45,512 nt of DNA from Ilumatobacteraceae bacterium (GTDB taxonomy: Bacteria; Actinomycetota; Acidimicrobiia; Acidimicrobiales; Ilumatobacteraceae): contig JAHEKY010000013.1 of assembly GCA_024644465.1 (NCBI GenBank), positions 1 through 45,512 on the forward strand, written 5' to 3'. Under the pieces are notes generated by a model. The model was given only the letters and a program-made list of their open reading frames with translations, had not been told where the DNA came from and ran no database searches. Below are positions 32,772-41,054 of this stretch, one piece after another (the first letter of the stretch is position 1; each line of letters starts with the position of its first letter). Position numbers and translations under genes: made by a program.

Positions 32772-33140
32772 TCAGGTTTGCGTCGTACTGGTCCCGACCT
32801 GATGGATTTCGATGGCGTTGCCGTCCGGGTCGTCGACGAAGGTCTGACGATCGGGCCCGACGACCACCGGGTCGGCGACGTCGACGCCCTTCGATCGCAA
32901 CTCCTCGACCGCCGCGTCGAGATCGTCGACGAGGATCGCGAAGTGCTGGCCCATGTTGGGTGGCACCGCAGACTCGATGAGGTGGACCTGCGTGCCACCG
33001 AGGTCGATCCACGCGCCGCCGATGGCGAAGTCGGGGCGGTCACTGCGGATGCGGCCACCGAGGACGTCGGTGTAGAACGGGACGCTCGCGTCGGAATCGG
33101 AGACGTTGACCGACACGTGGTGAATGGCAATCGGTTCCAT
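32772..33140 (-). CDS. VOC-family (glyoxalase/dioxygenase fold) protein
   Basis: The protein has 122 residues, a single vicinal-oxygen-chelate unit. It starts IAIHHVSVNVSDSDASVPFYTDVLG, with metal ligand candidates His in IHHVSV, His in VHLIE (near 53), and Glu in GNAIEIHQ near the end; HFAILVDDLDAAV is the usual second-half opening. Members include glyoxalase I, methylmalonyl-CoA epimerase and extradiol dioxygenases. The reaction cannot be assigned. A TACTGT box lies 6 nt before the ATG. It is convergent with the methyltransferase (19 nt between stops). Confidence 0.85.
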   Translation of the reverse strand: MEPIAIHHVSVNVSDSDASVPFYTDVLGGRIRSDRPDFAIGGAWIDLGGTQVHLIESAVPPNMGQHFAILVDDLDAAVEELRSKGVDVADPVVVGPDRQTFVDDPDGNAIEIHQVGTSTTQT

Positions 33141-33146
33141 GCGCGG

Positions 33147-33152
33147 ACAGTA
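33147..33152 (-). promoter_or_regulatory. -10 box for the VOC protein
   Basis: TACTGT on the minus strand, 6 nt before the ATG at 33140. Confidence 0.45.
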
Positions 33153-33210
33153 CTGCGCCGGCCGACCCGCCGGGAACGGCGGTATCAGCGGATTCGGCCG
33201 ACTCCCGGCG

Positions 33211-36054
33211 TCAGTCCGCCGGCAGGCGGTAGGCGTCGATCGTCGGCTTCAGCGGACGGGCGAACCAGAGCGGGCGGCGCAGGCCGGAGTCGTTGGTGCC
33301 CGCCGGGCGGGTCTTCGACAGCCAGTCGAGGTACGCCTCGCGTGACTTGGCGGTGTCGACGACGACGTCGCCGTACTGGTCGCCGGCTTCGGCGGGGGTG
33401 ACCCGCACTCGCTGGTGCCAACACTGCATGCCCGAGATCGGGTCGGGCTGTACGCAGAACGTCGCGTTCTGGTGCACCCCGGTGTCGTGCCACCAGATTC
33501 TCCCGGTGTCCGGGTCGGTCGAGTCGTACGACTTGTTGCCGGACTCGCGGGTCAGCTTCCAGGTCGTGCCGTCCTGCTCGATGTTCGCCTTCCCGGCGGC
33601 CCAGGACCGGCCCTGCTCCTCGTCGAGACGCCAGCGGCCCATGTGATGCGACGCCGCGACGACGCCGGGGCGGATGCCCTCGGTGCGCCACGCCTGAATC
33701 ACGAAGTGACCGATCCGCGTGCTGATGCGGACGAGGCCGCTCTCCTCGATGTGCAGTTTCTCGGCGTCTTCGGGATGGATCCACAGCGGGTGGCGGTGGC
33801 TGATCTCGTTGAGCCACTTCGAGTTCGCGGACCTGGTGTGGATCAGCGTCGGGATGCGGAACGTCGGCAGGAGGATGCGCTCGTCGCCCTCGAGGTCGAG
33901 ATCCTCCCAGTGCACGTGGCTCGGGATCCACGTCGGCGTCGAGTACTCCGGCCAGCCCCATTCCTTGAGCGTCGTCGAGAACAACTCGAGCTTCTTCGAC
34001 GGCGTCGGGAAGCCCTCCTTGAGCTCACCGTCGATCTCGACCGCCGGCGAGCCGTCGCCGAGCTTCGCGAGTTCGGTCGTGGCGAAACTCTCCTCGGTCC
34101 CGTCGAACGTGCCGATCGTGCCCGGTTTGCGGAAGACACCAGATTCGTCCTGCGTGCAGTCCGCCACCGCCGCCGCGTCGACCGGCCGCTCGTACGGCGT
34201 GTACGGGTCGCCCGGCACCGCGTATGCCCCGCGGTCGCGCATGAACTCGAGCGGCGTCTGCCCGGCGGCTGCGGCATCGTCGGCGAGACCCGGCACCTCC
34301 TCCGCGAAGATGTGTCCGTAGTACTCGTCGACGGAGATCGGCTCGCCAGGACGCTCGTCGGACTCGAACCACTTTCGGATGCCCAGCGAACCGTCGGGGT
34401 CGATCCGCCACGACAGGTCGATCCAGAACTCGTTCTCCTCCCACACCTCGCCCGGGTTGTACTCGTGGCTGCGGTGGTCGGGTCCGACCGGCTCGCCATT
34501 TCCCTGGGCCGCTCTGATCTCGGCGTAGCGGCGGAACACCGACTGCCGGAAGCCGATCCAGCGGCCGGCGTGCGTCTCGAACGACGCGAGATCGTGGCGC
34601 TCGGCGCCGACGCCCATCGGCAGCACGTAGTCGGCGAACCATGACGTCTCCGACCAGGTCGGCGTCAGCGCGACGTGGCAGTTGACCTTGTCGCGGTCCT
34701 TGAGCGCTTCCAGCCAGCTGAACCCGTCGGGGTTCGTCCAGATCGGGTTGTACACGCGGCTGAAGTATGTGTCGAGCTTGCCGCGGCCCTCGTGGAGGAA
34801 GTGCGGAAGCAGGATCGACATCTCGTGGTACGAGAGCGGGTACTCCTTCGGCCAGCTCAGCTCGTTCCACTTCGTCAGCGGTGGCGCACCCTTCGTCTGA
34901 TGGGGAACGAACTTGTTCCACCCGTTGCCCGACGTGCCACCCTTGGTCGCGACCGAGCCGGTCAGCACGTTGAGGAAGAACAGGCTGCGCGCGACCTGCC
35001 AGCCGCCCAGGTTGCCCGCGCCGGCGGCGCGCCAGTTGTGCGACGCGAACTTCGTCGGATGCTCGCCGATGACCTGCGCGATCTCCCGGATCTGATCGGC
35101 GGGGACACCGGTGATGTGCTCGGCACGTTCGGGGGTGTACTCCGCGTAGTGGTCCCGCAGCGCCTCCTCGACCGACTCGAACTCCTGCGGGAGGTGCGGA
35201 TAGAGCTCCGCGAGGAACGTCTTCCAGTTCACCCAGCGCCGCACGAAATCGCGCTGCCACGTGCCGTTCTCCAGCAGCAGGTGCGCGATCGACAAGCACA
35301 GGAAGGCCTCGGTGCCCGGCCACGTCGGCAGCCAATGGTCGGCTTTCGAGCCGGTGTTCGACAGGCGGGGGTCGACGCAGATCACCGTCGCGCCGCTCTG
35401 CTGCGCCTCGATGATCCGTTGGGCGTGCGGGTTGAAGTAGTGACCGGCTTCGAGGTGCGACGAGATGAGGAAGATCACCTCGGCGTTGGCGAAGTCGCTC
35501 GACGGGCGGTCGTGGCCCATCCAGTTCTGGTAGCCGATGCGAGCGTTCGACGAGCAGATGTTCGTGTGGCTGTTGTGGCCGTCGGTGCCCCACGCCTTGA
35601 GGACGCGGTCGGCGTAGCCGTCCTCACCGGGCCGTCCGACGTGGTACATCACCTCGTTGTGGCGGTCCTCCTGGAATGCAGCGCGGATCCGCGCGCCGAT
35701 CTCGTCGAGCGCCTGGTCCCAGCTGATCCGTTCCCACTGTCCGCTGCCGCGTTCTCCCGTCTGCTTGAGCGGATACAGGACGCGCTCGTTGTCGTAGATC
35801 TGGTTGAGCGTCGCCGGGCCCTTCGCGCAGTTGCGGCCTCGGCTGGCCGGATGCTCCGGGTTGCCCTCGATCTTGGCGATCTGACCGGTCTCGTTGTCGA
35901 AGTAGGCGACGAGCCCGCACGCCGCTTCACAGTTGAAGCACGTCGTCGGCACGAGCGTGTAGTTGCGCTCGACCTTGTCCGGCCACGCTTTCGCGTCGAG
36001 TTCGGTCCAGTCGTGCCACTGCTCGTGTGGCGGATACTTGCGGAGATCGGTCAT
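33211..36054 (-). CDS. Molybdopterin oxidoreductase catalytic subunit (DMSO reductase superfamily), substrate unknown
   Basis: The protein has 947 residues. ATG 36054 was chosen because the Fe4S4 domain follows at once: Cys39, Cys42, Cys46 and Cys76 (CFNCEAACG and GRNCAKGP). The likely molybdenum ligand is Cys167 in HTNICSSNARIG. Other pterin-binding stretches are LISSHLEAGHYFNPHAQRI and CVDPRLSNTGSKADHWLP. There is no twin-arginine signal, so the active site should face the cytoplasm unless a partner carries the signal. The downstream position after a ferredoxin-NrfD fusion indicates a quinone-coupled enzyme of the Psr/Phs/Ttr or formate dehydrogenase type. I cannot name the substrate from sequence. 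Confidence 0.9.
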   Translation of the reverse strand: MTDLRKYPPHEQWHDWTELDAKAWPDKVERNYTLVPTTCFNCEAACGLVAYFDNETGQIAKIEGNPEHPASRGRNCAKGPATLNQIYDNERVLYPLKQTGERGSGQWERISWDQALDEIGARIRAAFQEDRHNEVMYHVGRPGEDGYADRVLKAWGTDGHNSHTNICSSNARIGYQNWMGHDRPSSDFANAEVIFLISSHLEAGHYFNPHAQRIIEAQQSGATVICVDPRLSNTGSKADHWLPTWPGTEAFLCLSIAHLLLENGTWQRDFVRRWVNWKTFLAELYPHLPQEFESVEEALRDHYAEYTPERAEHITGVPADQIREIAQVIGEHPTKFASHNWRAAGAGNLGGWQVARSLFFLNVLTGSVATKGGTSGNGWNKFVPHQTKGAPPLTKWNELSWPKEYPLSYHEMSILLPHFLHEGRGKLDTYFSRVYNPIWTNPDGFSWLEALKDRDKVNCHVALTPTWSETSWFADYVLPMGVGAERHDLASFETHAGRWIGFRQSVFRRYAEIRAAQGNGEPVGPDHRSHEYNPGEVWEENEFWIDLSWRIDPDGSLGIRKWFESDERPGEPISVDEYYGHIFAEEVPGLADDAAAAGQTPLEFMRDRGAYAVPGDPYTPYERPVDAAAVADCTQDESGVFRKPGTIGTFDGTEESFATTELAKLGDGSPAVEIDGELKEGFPTPSKKLELFSTTLKEWGWPEYSTPTWIPSHVHWEDLDLEGDERILLPTFRIPTLIHTRSANSKWLNEISHRHPLWIHPEDAEKLHIEESGLVRISTRIGHFVIQAWRTEGIRPGVVAASHHMGRWRLDEEQGRSWAAGKANIEQDGTTWKLTRESGNKSYDSTDPDTGRIWWHDTGVHQNATFCVQPDPISGMQCWHQRVRVTPAEAGDQYGDVVVDTAKSREAYLDWLSKTRPAGTNDSGLRRPLWFARPLKPTIDAYRLPAD

Positions 36055-36076
36055 GTGATGCTCTCTCGTTGCGAGG

Positions 36077-36107
36077 GTCACGTCTGGTGCCTGGCACCAG
36101 ACGTGAC
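36077..36107. repeat. 31-bp perfect palindrome, copy B of the dispersed repeat family
   Basis: GTCACGTCTGGTGCC, one T, then the exact reverse complement. It differs from copy A (24631-24661) by A to G at position 6 and the matching change in the other arm, so the stem is preserved. It fills the gap between two genes of one operon, where it could reduce read-through into the catalytic gene. Confidence 0.75.
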
Positions 36108-36109
36108 GG

Positions 36110-37642
36110 TCAGGACAGGGGGACGGATTGGCCGGCGCGGACGAAGGCGGTCTCGGCGAGCCACATGCCGACGAGCGCTGACGCGCCGGCGGCGGCCACG
36201 AGGTACGGGCTGGAGATGTCGGCGGCGAGCGCGACGATGACGGCGACGGCCGGCAGGACGACACCGAGCACGGTTCCGGCCTGGAACCACGTCTTGTGCT
36301 CCCCCTTGGTCATCGCGTGCATCGCCAGCTCGACGTGGCGGCTGCCGTGCGAGGCGACTTCGACCGCGGTGAGGAAGCCGACGGCGGCGACCCCGCCGAG
36401 CAGCGCCCACTGCACGGCATCCGGCGAGGGGATGTCCATGAACACGTCGAGGATCGCGTATGCGGCTGCGCCCGCGACGACGGCCCGGGCGAGCAGCAGC
36501 GGCAGCAGCAGCGGCGTCTGCCACAGGTCTCGTCCCTCGCACTGCGCGAACAGGTACGCCGTGTACCCGGCGGTCGCCGCGCCGAGCAGCGCCGCGGGCA
36601 ACGCCAGCACCTCGATCATCGACGACGAGTCGATCACGCCGCCGAACCACCACAGGTAGCACACCGCCGCGAACGCGCCGAGCACGTACGCGCCCTTCAC
36701 GAGCCACGACGACCAGTTCGACCGGGTGATGAGATAGAAGAAACGGCCCGGCTGCTTGAGATCGCCGATCAGGAGCGCGCCCGTCACGGCGAGGAACACG
36801 CCGGCGACCATCGGCGGGACGACGCCGACCGCCGCCTGCTCGTCGGCATGGCCGAGCAGCACCATCAGGGCGGCCATCAACATCACGCCGCCGGCGATCG
36901 CCTTCGTGACGAGGTAGCCCGACACCATCTTGTTCCACGTCGTCTTGTGCGCCGTCGTGTAGGCGGTGCGTGCGACGATGCCGGCATCGGGGTGACCGTG
37001 GTGCGTCAGTTCGGGGGTCCGGCGGTGGTACTCGGTCATGTCCGCCCAGATCAGCCCGTCCGGTTTGATCTGGGTGCGAGTCGGGTCGAGCGACGCCTGG
37101 TCCGCACCCCGGTAGTAGACCTTCGGCTTCGTGTTCTGCTCGGGTGACCGGACCGCGACGTCCTCACGGCCGATGATCTTGCCGACCGGATCGTTCGGGT
37201 CGTCGTGGTCGACGACCTTGATCGCCTGGGTCGGGCACACCACGACGCACGATGGTTCGAGATCCATCTCGATGCGGTGGTTGCAGAAGTTGCACTTGTT
37301 CGCCGTGTTCGTCTCGGGGTTGATGAACAGCGCGTCGTACGGGCACGCGTTCATGCACGACTTGCAGCCGATGCAGTTGTCGTCCTGGAAGTCGACGATG
37401 CCGTTGTCCGCTCGGAACAGCGCATTCGTCGGGCAGATCGTCATGCACGGCGCGTCCTCGCACTGGTTGCAGCGCATCACCGAGAAGTGGCGCGACGCAT
37501 TCGGGAAGCTGCCGGTCTCGATGTACTTGACCCACGTCCGGTTCACGCCGAGCGGCACGTCGTGTTCGCTCTTGCAGGCGATCGTGCAGGCGTGGCACCC
37601 GATGCACGCGTCGCTGTCGAGCAGGAAACCGAGGCGGGTCAT
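36110..37642 (-). CDS. Fused four-cluster ferredoxin and NrfD-type membrane anchor
   Basis: The protein has 510 residues. Residues about 1-150 carry four 4Fe-4S motifs (Cys13/16/19/23, 58/61/66/70, 90/93/96/100, 117/120/132/136), as in PsrB/DmsB-type electron-transfer subunits. A linker of about 90 residues follows. Residues about 240-510 hold 8-9 membrane helices of the NrfD/PsrC type, which exchange electrons with menaquinone. The two parts are usually separate genes. The frame is open far upstream, but MTRLGFLLDSDACIGCHAC begins the homology, so I use ATG 37642. It forms an operon with the catalytic gene at 33211-36054. Confidence 0.9.
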   Translation of the reverse strand: MTRLGFLLDSDACIGCHACTIACKSEHDVPLGVNRTWVKYIETGSFPNASRHFSVMRCNQCEDAPCMTICPTNALFRADNGIVDFQDDNCIGCKSCMNACPYDALFINPETNTANKCNFCNHRIEMDLEPSCVVVCPTQAIKVVDHDDPNDPVGKIIGREDVAVRSPEQNTKPKVYYRGADQASLDPTRTQIKPDGLIWADMTEYHRRTPELTHHGHPDAGIVARTAYTTAHKTTWNKMVSGYLVTKAIAGGVMLMAALMVLLGHADEQAAVGVVPPMVAGVFLAVTGALLIGDLKQPGRFFYLITRSNWSSWLVKGAYVLGAFAAVCYLWWFGGVIDSSSMIEVLALPAALLGAATAGYTAYLFAQCEGRDLWQTPLLLPLLLARAVVAGAAAYAILDVFMDIPSPDAVQWALLGGVAAVGFLTAVEVASHGSRHVELAMHAMTKGEHKTWFQAGTVLGVVLPAVAVIVALAADISSPYLVAAAGASALVGMWLAETAFVRAGQSVPLS

Positions 37643-37766
37643 CGCTGCATCATCTCCGATTTGGCTCTCGTGCTGGGCATCGTGGTCTCCGAACGTAGCG
37701 CTGGGACCAGTGTGCCCGCGCGACCGGCCCGGCGGTAGGCCGAATCGTCGCGATGGACATAGATCT

Positions 37767-37788
37767 GTTCTATGAGTCCTCATAGAAC
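37767..37788. promoter_or_regulatory. Perfect inverted repeat, probable LysR binding site
   Basis: The arm GTTCTATGAG (37767-37776) and its exact reverse complement (37779-37788) are separated by TC. It contains the LysR-type T-N11-A pattern. It lies between the divergent LysR gene and the molybdoenzyme operon and overlaps the -35 zone of the LysR promoter, fitting autorepression with activation of the operon. Confidence 0.65.
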
Positions 37789-37805
37789 GAATGACTGATC
37801 TCGCG

Positions 37806-37811
37806 TACGAT
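37806..37811 (+). promoter_or_regulatory. -10 box for the LysR gene
   Basis: TACGAT, 6 nt before the ATG at 37818. Confidence 0.5.
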
Positions 37812-37817
37812 CGTGCG

Positions 37818-38723
37818 ATGCCCCTGCCGTCCGGATTCCCGGAACTCGCCGCCCTCGACCTGTTCCGCTCCGTCGTCGAACTCGGCAGCCTCACCCGCGC
37901 CGCAGACGCCCACCGGATCACCCAGCCGTCGGCGAGCAGCCGCATCCGGACACTGGAGGCGCAGCTCGGCCTCACCGTCCTGGAGCGCTCGCCGACCGGA
38001 TCCCGGCCGACGCCCGAGGGGCAGCTCCTCGCGGGATGGATCGCGGACGTGCTGCGCGCCGCCGACGGGCTCGCGGCGGGCGTCGCATCACTGAAGGCGC
38101 AGCAACGCGGCATCCTGCGGATCGCCGCGAGCTACACGGTGGCGGAATACCTGTTGCCCCCGTGGCTCGAGCACTTCCTCGTCGACCGCCCGGCGGACTC
38201 GGTGACGCTCGACGTCACGAACAGCCGTGCCGTGCTCGAGCAGGTCGACTCGGCAACGGTCGATCTCGGCTTCGTCGAGTCGCCGATCGTGCCGCAGACG
38301 ATGCACGAGCAGGTCGTCGGCCGCGACGAGGTGATCGCCGTCGTGTCCAGCCGACACGAGTGGGCCCGGACGGGCGTCGTCGACCTGGAGACGTTCTGCT
38401 CGACACCACTCGTACTCCGCGAGCGCGGGTCGGGCACGCGCGAGTCACTCGAGCAGGCGCTGGCGGCACTCGGCGCCGCCACGCCGCCGTCGGCGCTCGA
38501 CCTCGGCTCGATCTCGGCCGTGCGGATCGCCGTCATCAACGGCTCGTCGCCGACCGTGATCAGCAGGCTCGCCGTCGAGGCCGACCTCGCCGCGGGCACC
38601 TTGGTCGAGATCGACGTGCCGGGCGTGCGCATCGAACGCCGCTTCCGGGCCGTGTGGTCGCGCCGTTCGACGCTGCCCCGCCTCGCCGCCGAGCTGCTCG
38701 ACTACCTGCCCGGCCCCGGCTGA
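37818..38723 (+). CDS. LysR-family transcriptional regulator
   Basis: The protein has 301 residues from ATG 37818; an in-frame ATG at 37791 would add nine residues but lies upstream of the TACGAT box. Residues about 8-68 form the winged helix-turn-helix (LDLFRSVVELGSLTRAADAHRITQPSASSRIRTLE, cited as SLTRAADAHRITQPS and SSRIRTLEAQLG). The effector domain spans about 95-290 (ILRIAASYTVAEYLLP, VDLGFVESP). The C-terminal half resembles CysB/CbbR-like domains that bind small anions or acids. The divergent molybdoenzyme operon and the perfect inverted repeat between them make that operon the likely target. Confidence 0.9.
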   Translation: MPLPSGFPELAALDLFRSVVELGSLTRAADAHRITQPSASSRIRTLEAQLGLTVLERSPTGSRPTPEGQLLAGWIADVLRAADGLAAGVASLKAQQRGILRIAASYTVAEYLLPPWLEHFLVDRPADSVTLDVTNSRAVLEQVDSATVDLGFVESPIVPQTMHEQVVGRDEVIAVVSSRHEWARTGVVDLETFCSTPLVLRERGSGTRESLEQALAALGAATPPSALDLGSISAVRIAVINGSSPTVISRLAVEADLAAGTLVEIDVPGVRIERRFRAVWSRRSTLPRLAAELLDYLPGPG

Positions 38724-38745
38724 CGCGCTCGCCGTCGGCGCGGGG

Positions 38746-40338
38746 TCACGTCGGCCGCGTCACGACGCTCGAGAAGCACATCTCGTCGTTCGTCCCGTCG
38801 GCCCACAGCACGTAGGCGGGCTCCAACTTCGGGTCGCGCGCGGCTCGGTCCCAGCTGCATTCCACCCGGATGGTGTCACCTCGCTCGAGCACGATCTCCT
38901 CGACCGGCTCGTAGATCAACTGCCAGTCGAAGTCCCACTCCGGGATGTCGAGCAGCACGAGTTCGTCGGGCGTGTCCGGGTTGAGCGTCAACCGGAACGA
39001 CTTCCCGATCTCGTGCTCGTGCCCGAACACGGACACGATCGTGCCGGCCGCCTCCACGTCCCAGTCGCAACTCGACGACGCCGTGCCGTCGGTCATCCCC
39101 GCGAAGTCCTCGACGCTGTAGCCGCAGAGGAACAGCAGCGCGTCGGCGAGCACGCCCTCCTGCCCGTACGCCTCCACCGCCTTCGCCAGCGCTGCGTCAC
39201 GATCGCAGAGCGGACCGGACTCGTTCCGGCTGCACGGGATCTCCGCCGGCGCGAGATACGTCGAGAGCTGGACGGGGACGACATCGTCGTCGTCGGCCCA
39301 CTCGATCGCGAAGGTCGACCGATCGGCGGGCGCCTCGACCTCGAAGTGGTAGTGCGTCTGCATCACGATGAAATCGCCAGGGTCGAATCGCAGCCCGGTC
39401 CCCGCCGGGTACTCCGTCGGATCGGCACCGGGTGCCCAGACGAACACGAGCTCAGCCGAGCGGCCGGGGCTGAACCCGAAGCACGACCAGCCGCCCTGGC
39501 CGTCGGCACCGTCACGTGCGTCGAGCGCCGCGCGGTCGGACGCCGACACGAGGAAGCCGACCGCGTGATGGACGACCTCTGTCTGCTGCGGGATGAACTC
39601 CATCTCCGAGGCGTAGGACGTCTCGGTGACCGACGGGTCGTAGATGAAGCAGCGGTACTCGTCCGGTTGCCCGAATTCGCCGTCGTAGCTCCCGCTCGCG
39701 TCGACCTCGACATCGGGCTCGGCGATCCCGACGACGCCGTTGGTCGGGATGATCGTGTCCTCTGCGGCGACGTCGAGCGGGCTGCCGGCCCCGTCCCATT
39801 CGACGATCGCGGCGATCTCCTCGTCGCTGAGGCTCCAGTCCCCCTGGAACGCGACGCTCTCCGCCGATGCCCGCCACGGCGGCATGAAGCCGCTCTCGAC
39901 GACGTCGACGATCGCCCACGACGTGCGCGCCACCGCGCCGGCCGTGTCGAACCGGATGTGCGGGGTGCCGGGGCCGTCACCGGTGTGGCAACTCGCGCAG
40001 GTGTCCGCGATGATCGGCCGGATCGACGACGAGAACGTGACCGGGCCATCGGTCGCCGGGTCGCCTGCGGCGGTGTCGGTCGTCGTGCTCCCGGTCGTCT
40101 CCGGCGGTGACGTCGCGGCGGTGGCCGGCGCCGTTTCAGGTGTCGTCGCCTGCGTCGTCTCCGGCGTGGTCACGGGCGCGAGGGTCGTCCCGGCACCGGA
40201 CCCGCCGACCGACTCGACCTCCGGATCGCCGGCCGACAGGTTGCAGGCCGCCACGACGACTGCGAACAGCAGGCACGCGCCGGGGCCGGCGAAGCGCCAC
40301 CGAAACACGCCGGCAGCCGCGCGATCGTCTCCTGTCAC
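38746..40338 (-). CDS. Lipoprotein with c-type cytochrome and copper type II monooxygenase domains
   Basis: The protein has about 530 residues and starts at GTG 40338. A signal ending in AVVVAAC (Cys about 32) marks a lipoprotein. A Thr/Pro linker (45-98) leads to a small c-type cytochrome (CASCH at about 114-118, likely axial Met in GFMPPW). The C-terminal 330 residues resemble the peptidylglycine/dopamine beta-monooxygenase fold with all copper ligands in place: HH in TEVVHHAVGF, His in QTHYHFE, HEH in VFGHEHEIGK, and Met in NDEMCF. Such enzymes hydroxylate C-H bonds with O2. The fused cytochrome may supply electrons instead of ascorbate. The substrate is unknown. Confidence 0.87.
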   Translation of the reverse strand: MTGDDRAAAGVFRWRFAGPGACLLFAVVVAACNLSAGDPEVESVGGSGAGTTLAPVTTPETTQATTPETAPATAATSPPETTGSTTTDTAAGDPATDGPVTFSSSIRPIIADTCASCHTGDGPGTPHIRFDTAGAVARTSWAIVDVVESGFMPPWRASAESVAFQGDWSLSDEEIAAIVEWDGAGSPLDVAAEDTIIPTNGVVGIAEPDVEVDASGSYDGEFGQPDEYRCFIYDPSVTETSYASEMEFIPQQTEVVHHAVGFLVSASDRAALDARDGADGQGGWSCFGFSPGRSAELVFVWAPGADPTEYPAGTGLRFDPGDFIVMQTHYHFEVEAPADRSTFAIEWADDDDVVPVQLSTYLAPAEIPCSRNESGPLCDRDAALAKAVEAYGQEGVLADALLFLCGYSVEDFAGMTDGTASSSCDWDVEAAGTIVSVFGHEHEIGKSFRLTLNPDTPDELVLLDIPEWDFDWQLIYEPVEEIVLERGDTIRVECSWDRAARDPKLEPAYVLWADGTNDEMCFSSVVTRPT

Positions 40339-40346
40339 GAGATTCG

Positions 40347-40352
40347 ACGCTA
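40347..40352 (-). promoter_or_regulatory. -10 box for the copper monooxygenase gene
   Basis: TAGCGT on the minus strand, 8 nt before the GTG at 40338. Confidence 0.5.
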
Positions 40353-40381
40353 ATCGCGGTACCTCCGGGAACCACGGCAGG

Positions 40382-40387
40382 TACTGT
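40382..40387 (+). promoter_or_regulatory. -10 box for the small lipoprotein gene
   Basis: TACTGT, 15 nt before the ATG at 40403, giving a leader of about 8 nt. It is divergent from the copper monooxygenase promoter 30 bp away. Confidence 0.4.
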
Positions 40388-40402
40388 GAGCGTCAGAGCA
40401 GC

Positions 40403-41011
40403 ATGGGACTTCCGACGCGCCGCCACGTCGGCTTCGCCGGCCTGATGCTGATGCTCGTCGCGTGCGGGCAGACCGCCGAAGCCCCTGCCGCGACCGACCT
40501 GCCGGCCACGACGCCGGCCACCGACGCGACCGCGCCTGCCACGACGCCTACCACGACGTCGCCACCATCGACGAGCCCACCAACACCGCCGGAGTCCACC
40601 GTGAACGACGAATCCGACCCGCCGATCGGGTTGCAGCCAGCTACGACGAAACCGCAGCCCGAGATCACGCCGACCGCCGGAACCGGCGACATTCAACTCG
40701 GCTCGATCGACCCGGCCCTGCTCTCGCTCGCCGCGCTCGCGACGACGGATCTCGCGACGCGGCTCGGTGTCGACGAGTCGAACATCGAGGTCGTCACCGC
40801 CGAAGTGGTCACATGGCCGGACAGCAGCCTGGGATGCCCGCAGCCCGGCATGGCGTACCTCCAGGTGCCGGTCGACGGCTTCCGGATCCTGCTCGAGCGC
40901 GGCGACGCGGTCTACAGCTACCACGCCGGCGGCAGCACGTACGAGCCCTTCCTCTGCGAAGAACCCGACACCCGTGTGATCGGCCTCCCACTCCCCGACG
41001 TCGACGACTGA
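40403..41011 (+). CDS. Small secreted lipoprotein of unknown function
   Basis: The protein has 202 residues. The N-terminus RHVGFAGLMLMLVACG is a lipoprotein signal (LVAC, Cys about 21). Residues 22-75 are a Thr/Pro/Ala-rich linker. The folded part (about 95-195) contains VVTWPDSSLGCPQPGMAYLQVP, cited in parts: TWPDSSLGCPQPGMAY, then GFRILLERGDAVYSYHAGG and FLCEEP. This Cys-paired module recurs in hypothetical proteins of Chloroflexota and Actinomycetota, but its role is unknown. The two Cys could form a disulfide outside the cell. It is divergent from the copper monooxygenase lipoprotein and has a similar linker. Confidence 0.8.
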   Translation: MGLPTRRHVGFAGLMLMLVACGQTAEAPAATDLPATTPATDATAPATTPTTTSPPSTSPPTPPESTVNDESDPPIGLQPATTKPQPEITPTAGTGDIQLGSIDPALLSLAALATTDLATRLGVDESNIEVVTAEVVTWPDSSLGCPQPGMAYLQVPVDGFRILLERGDAVYSYHAGGSTYEPFLCEEPDTRVIGLPLPDVDD

Positions 41012-41017
41012 CCCACC

Positions 41018-41043
41018 TGGTGTCAGACGCGCAGCTGACATCA
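41018..41043. repeat. Imperfect palindrome, degenerate copy C of the repeat family; possible bidirectional terminator
   Basis: TGGTGTCAG (41018-41026) pairs with CTGACATCA (41035-41043), with one G-T mismatch and an 8-nt loop. It lies between the convergent lipoprotein and methyltransferase genes. The TGGTGTCAGAC block resembles the core of copies A, B and D. Confidence 0.45.
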
Positions 41044-41054
41044 CCCCGCGCGGG

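Noticed and set aside
37643-38113. 157-codon upstream extension of the ferredoxin-NrfD frame
   Set aside because: It overlaps the divergent LysR gene and its operator. Ferredoxin homology begins at the ATG at 37642.
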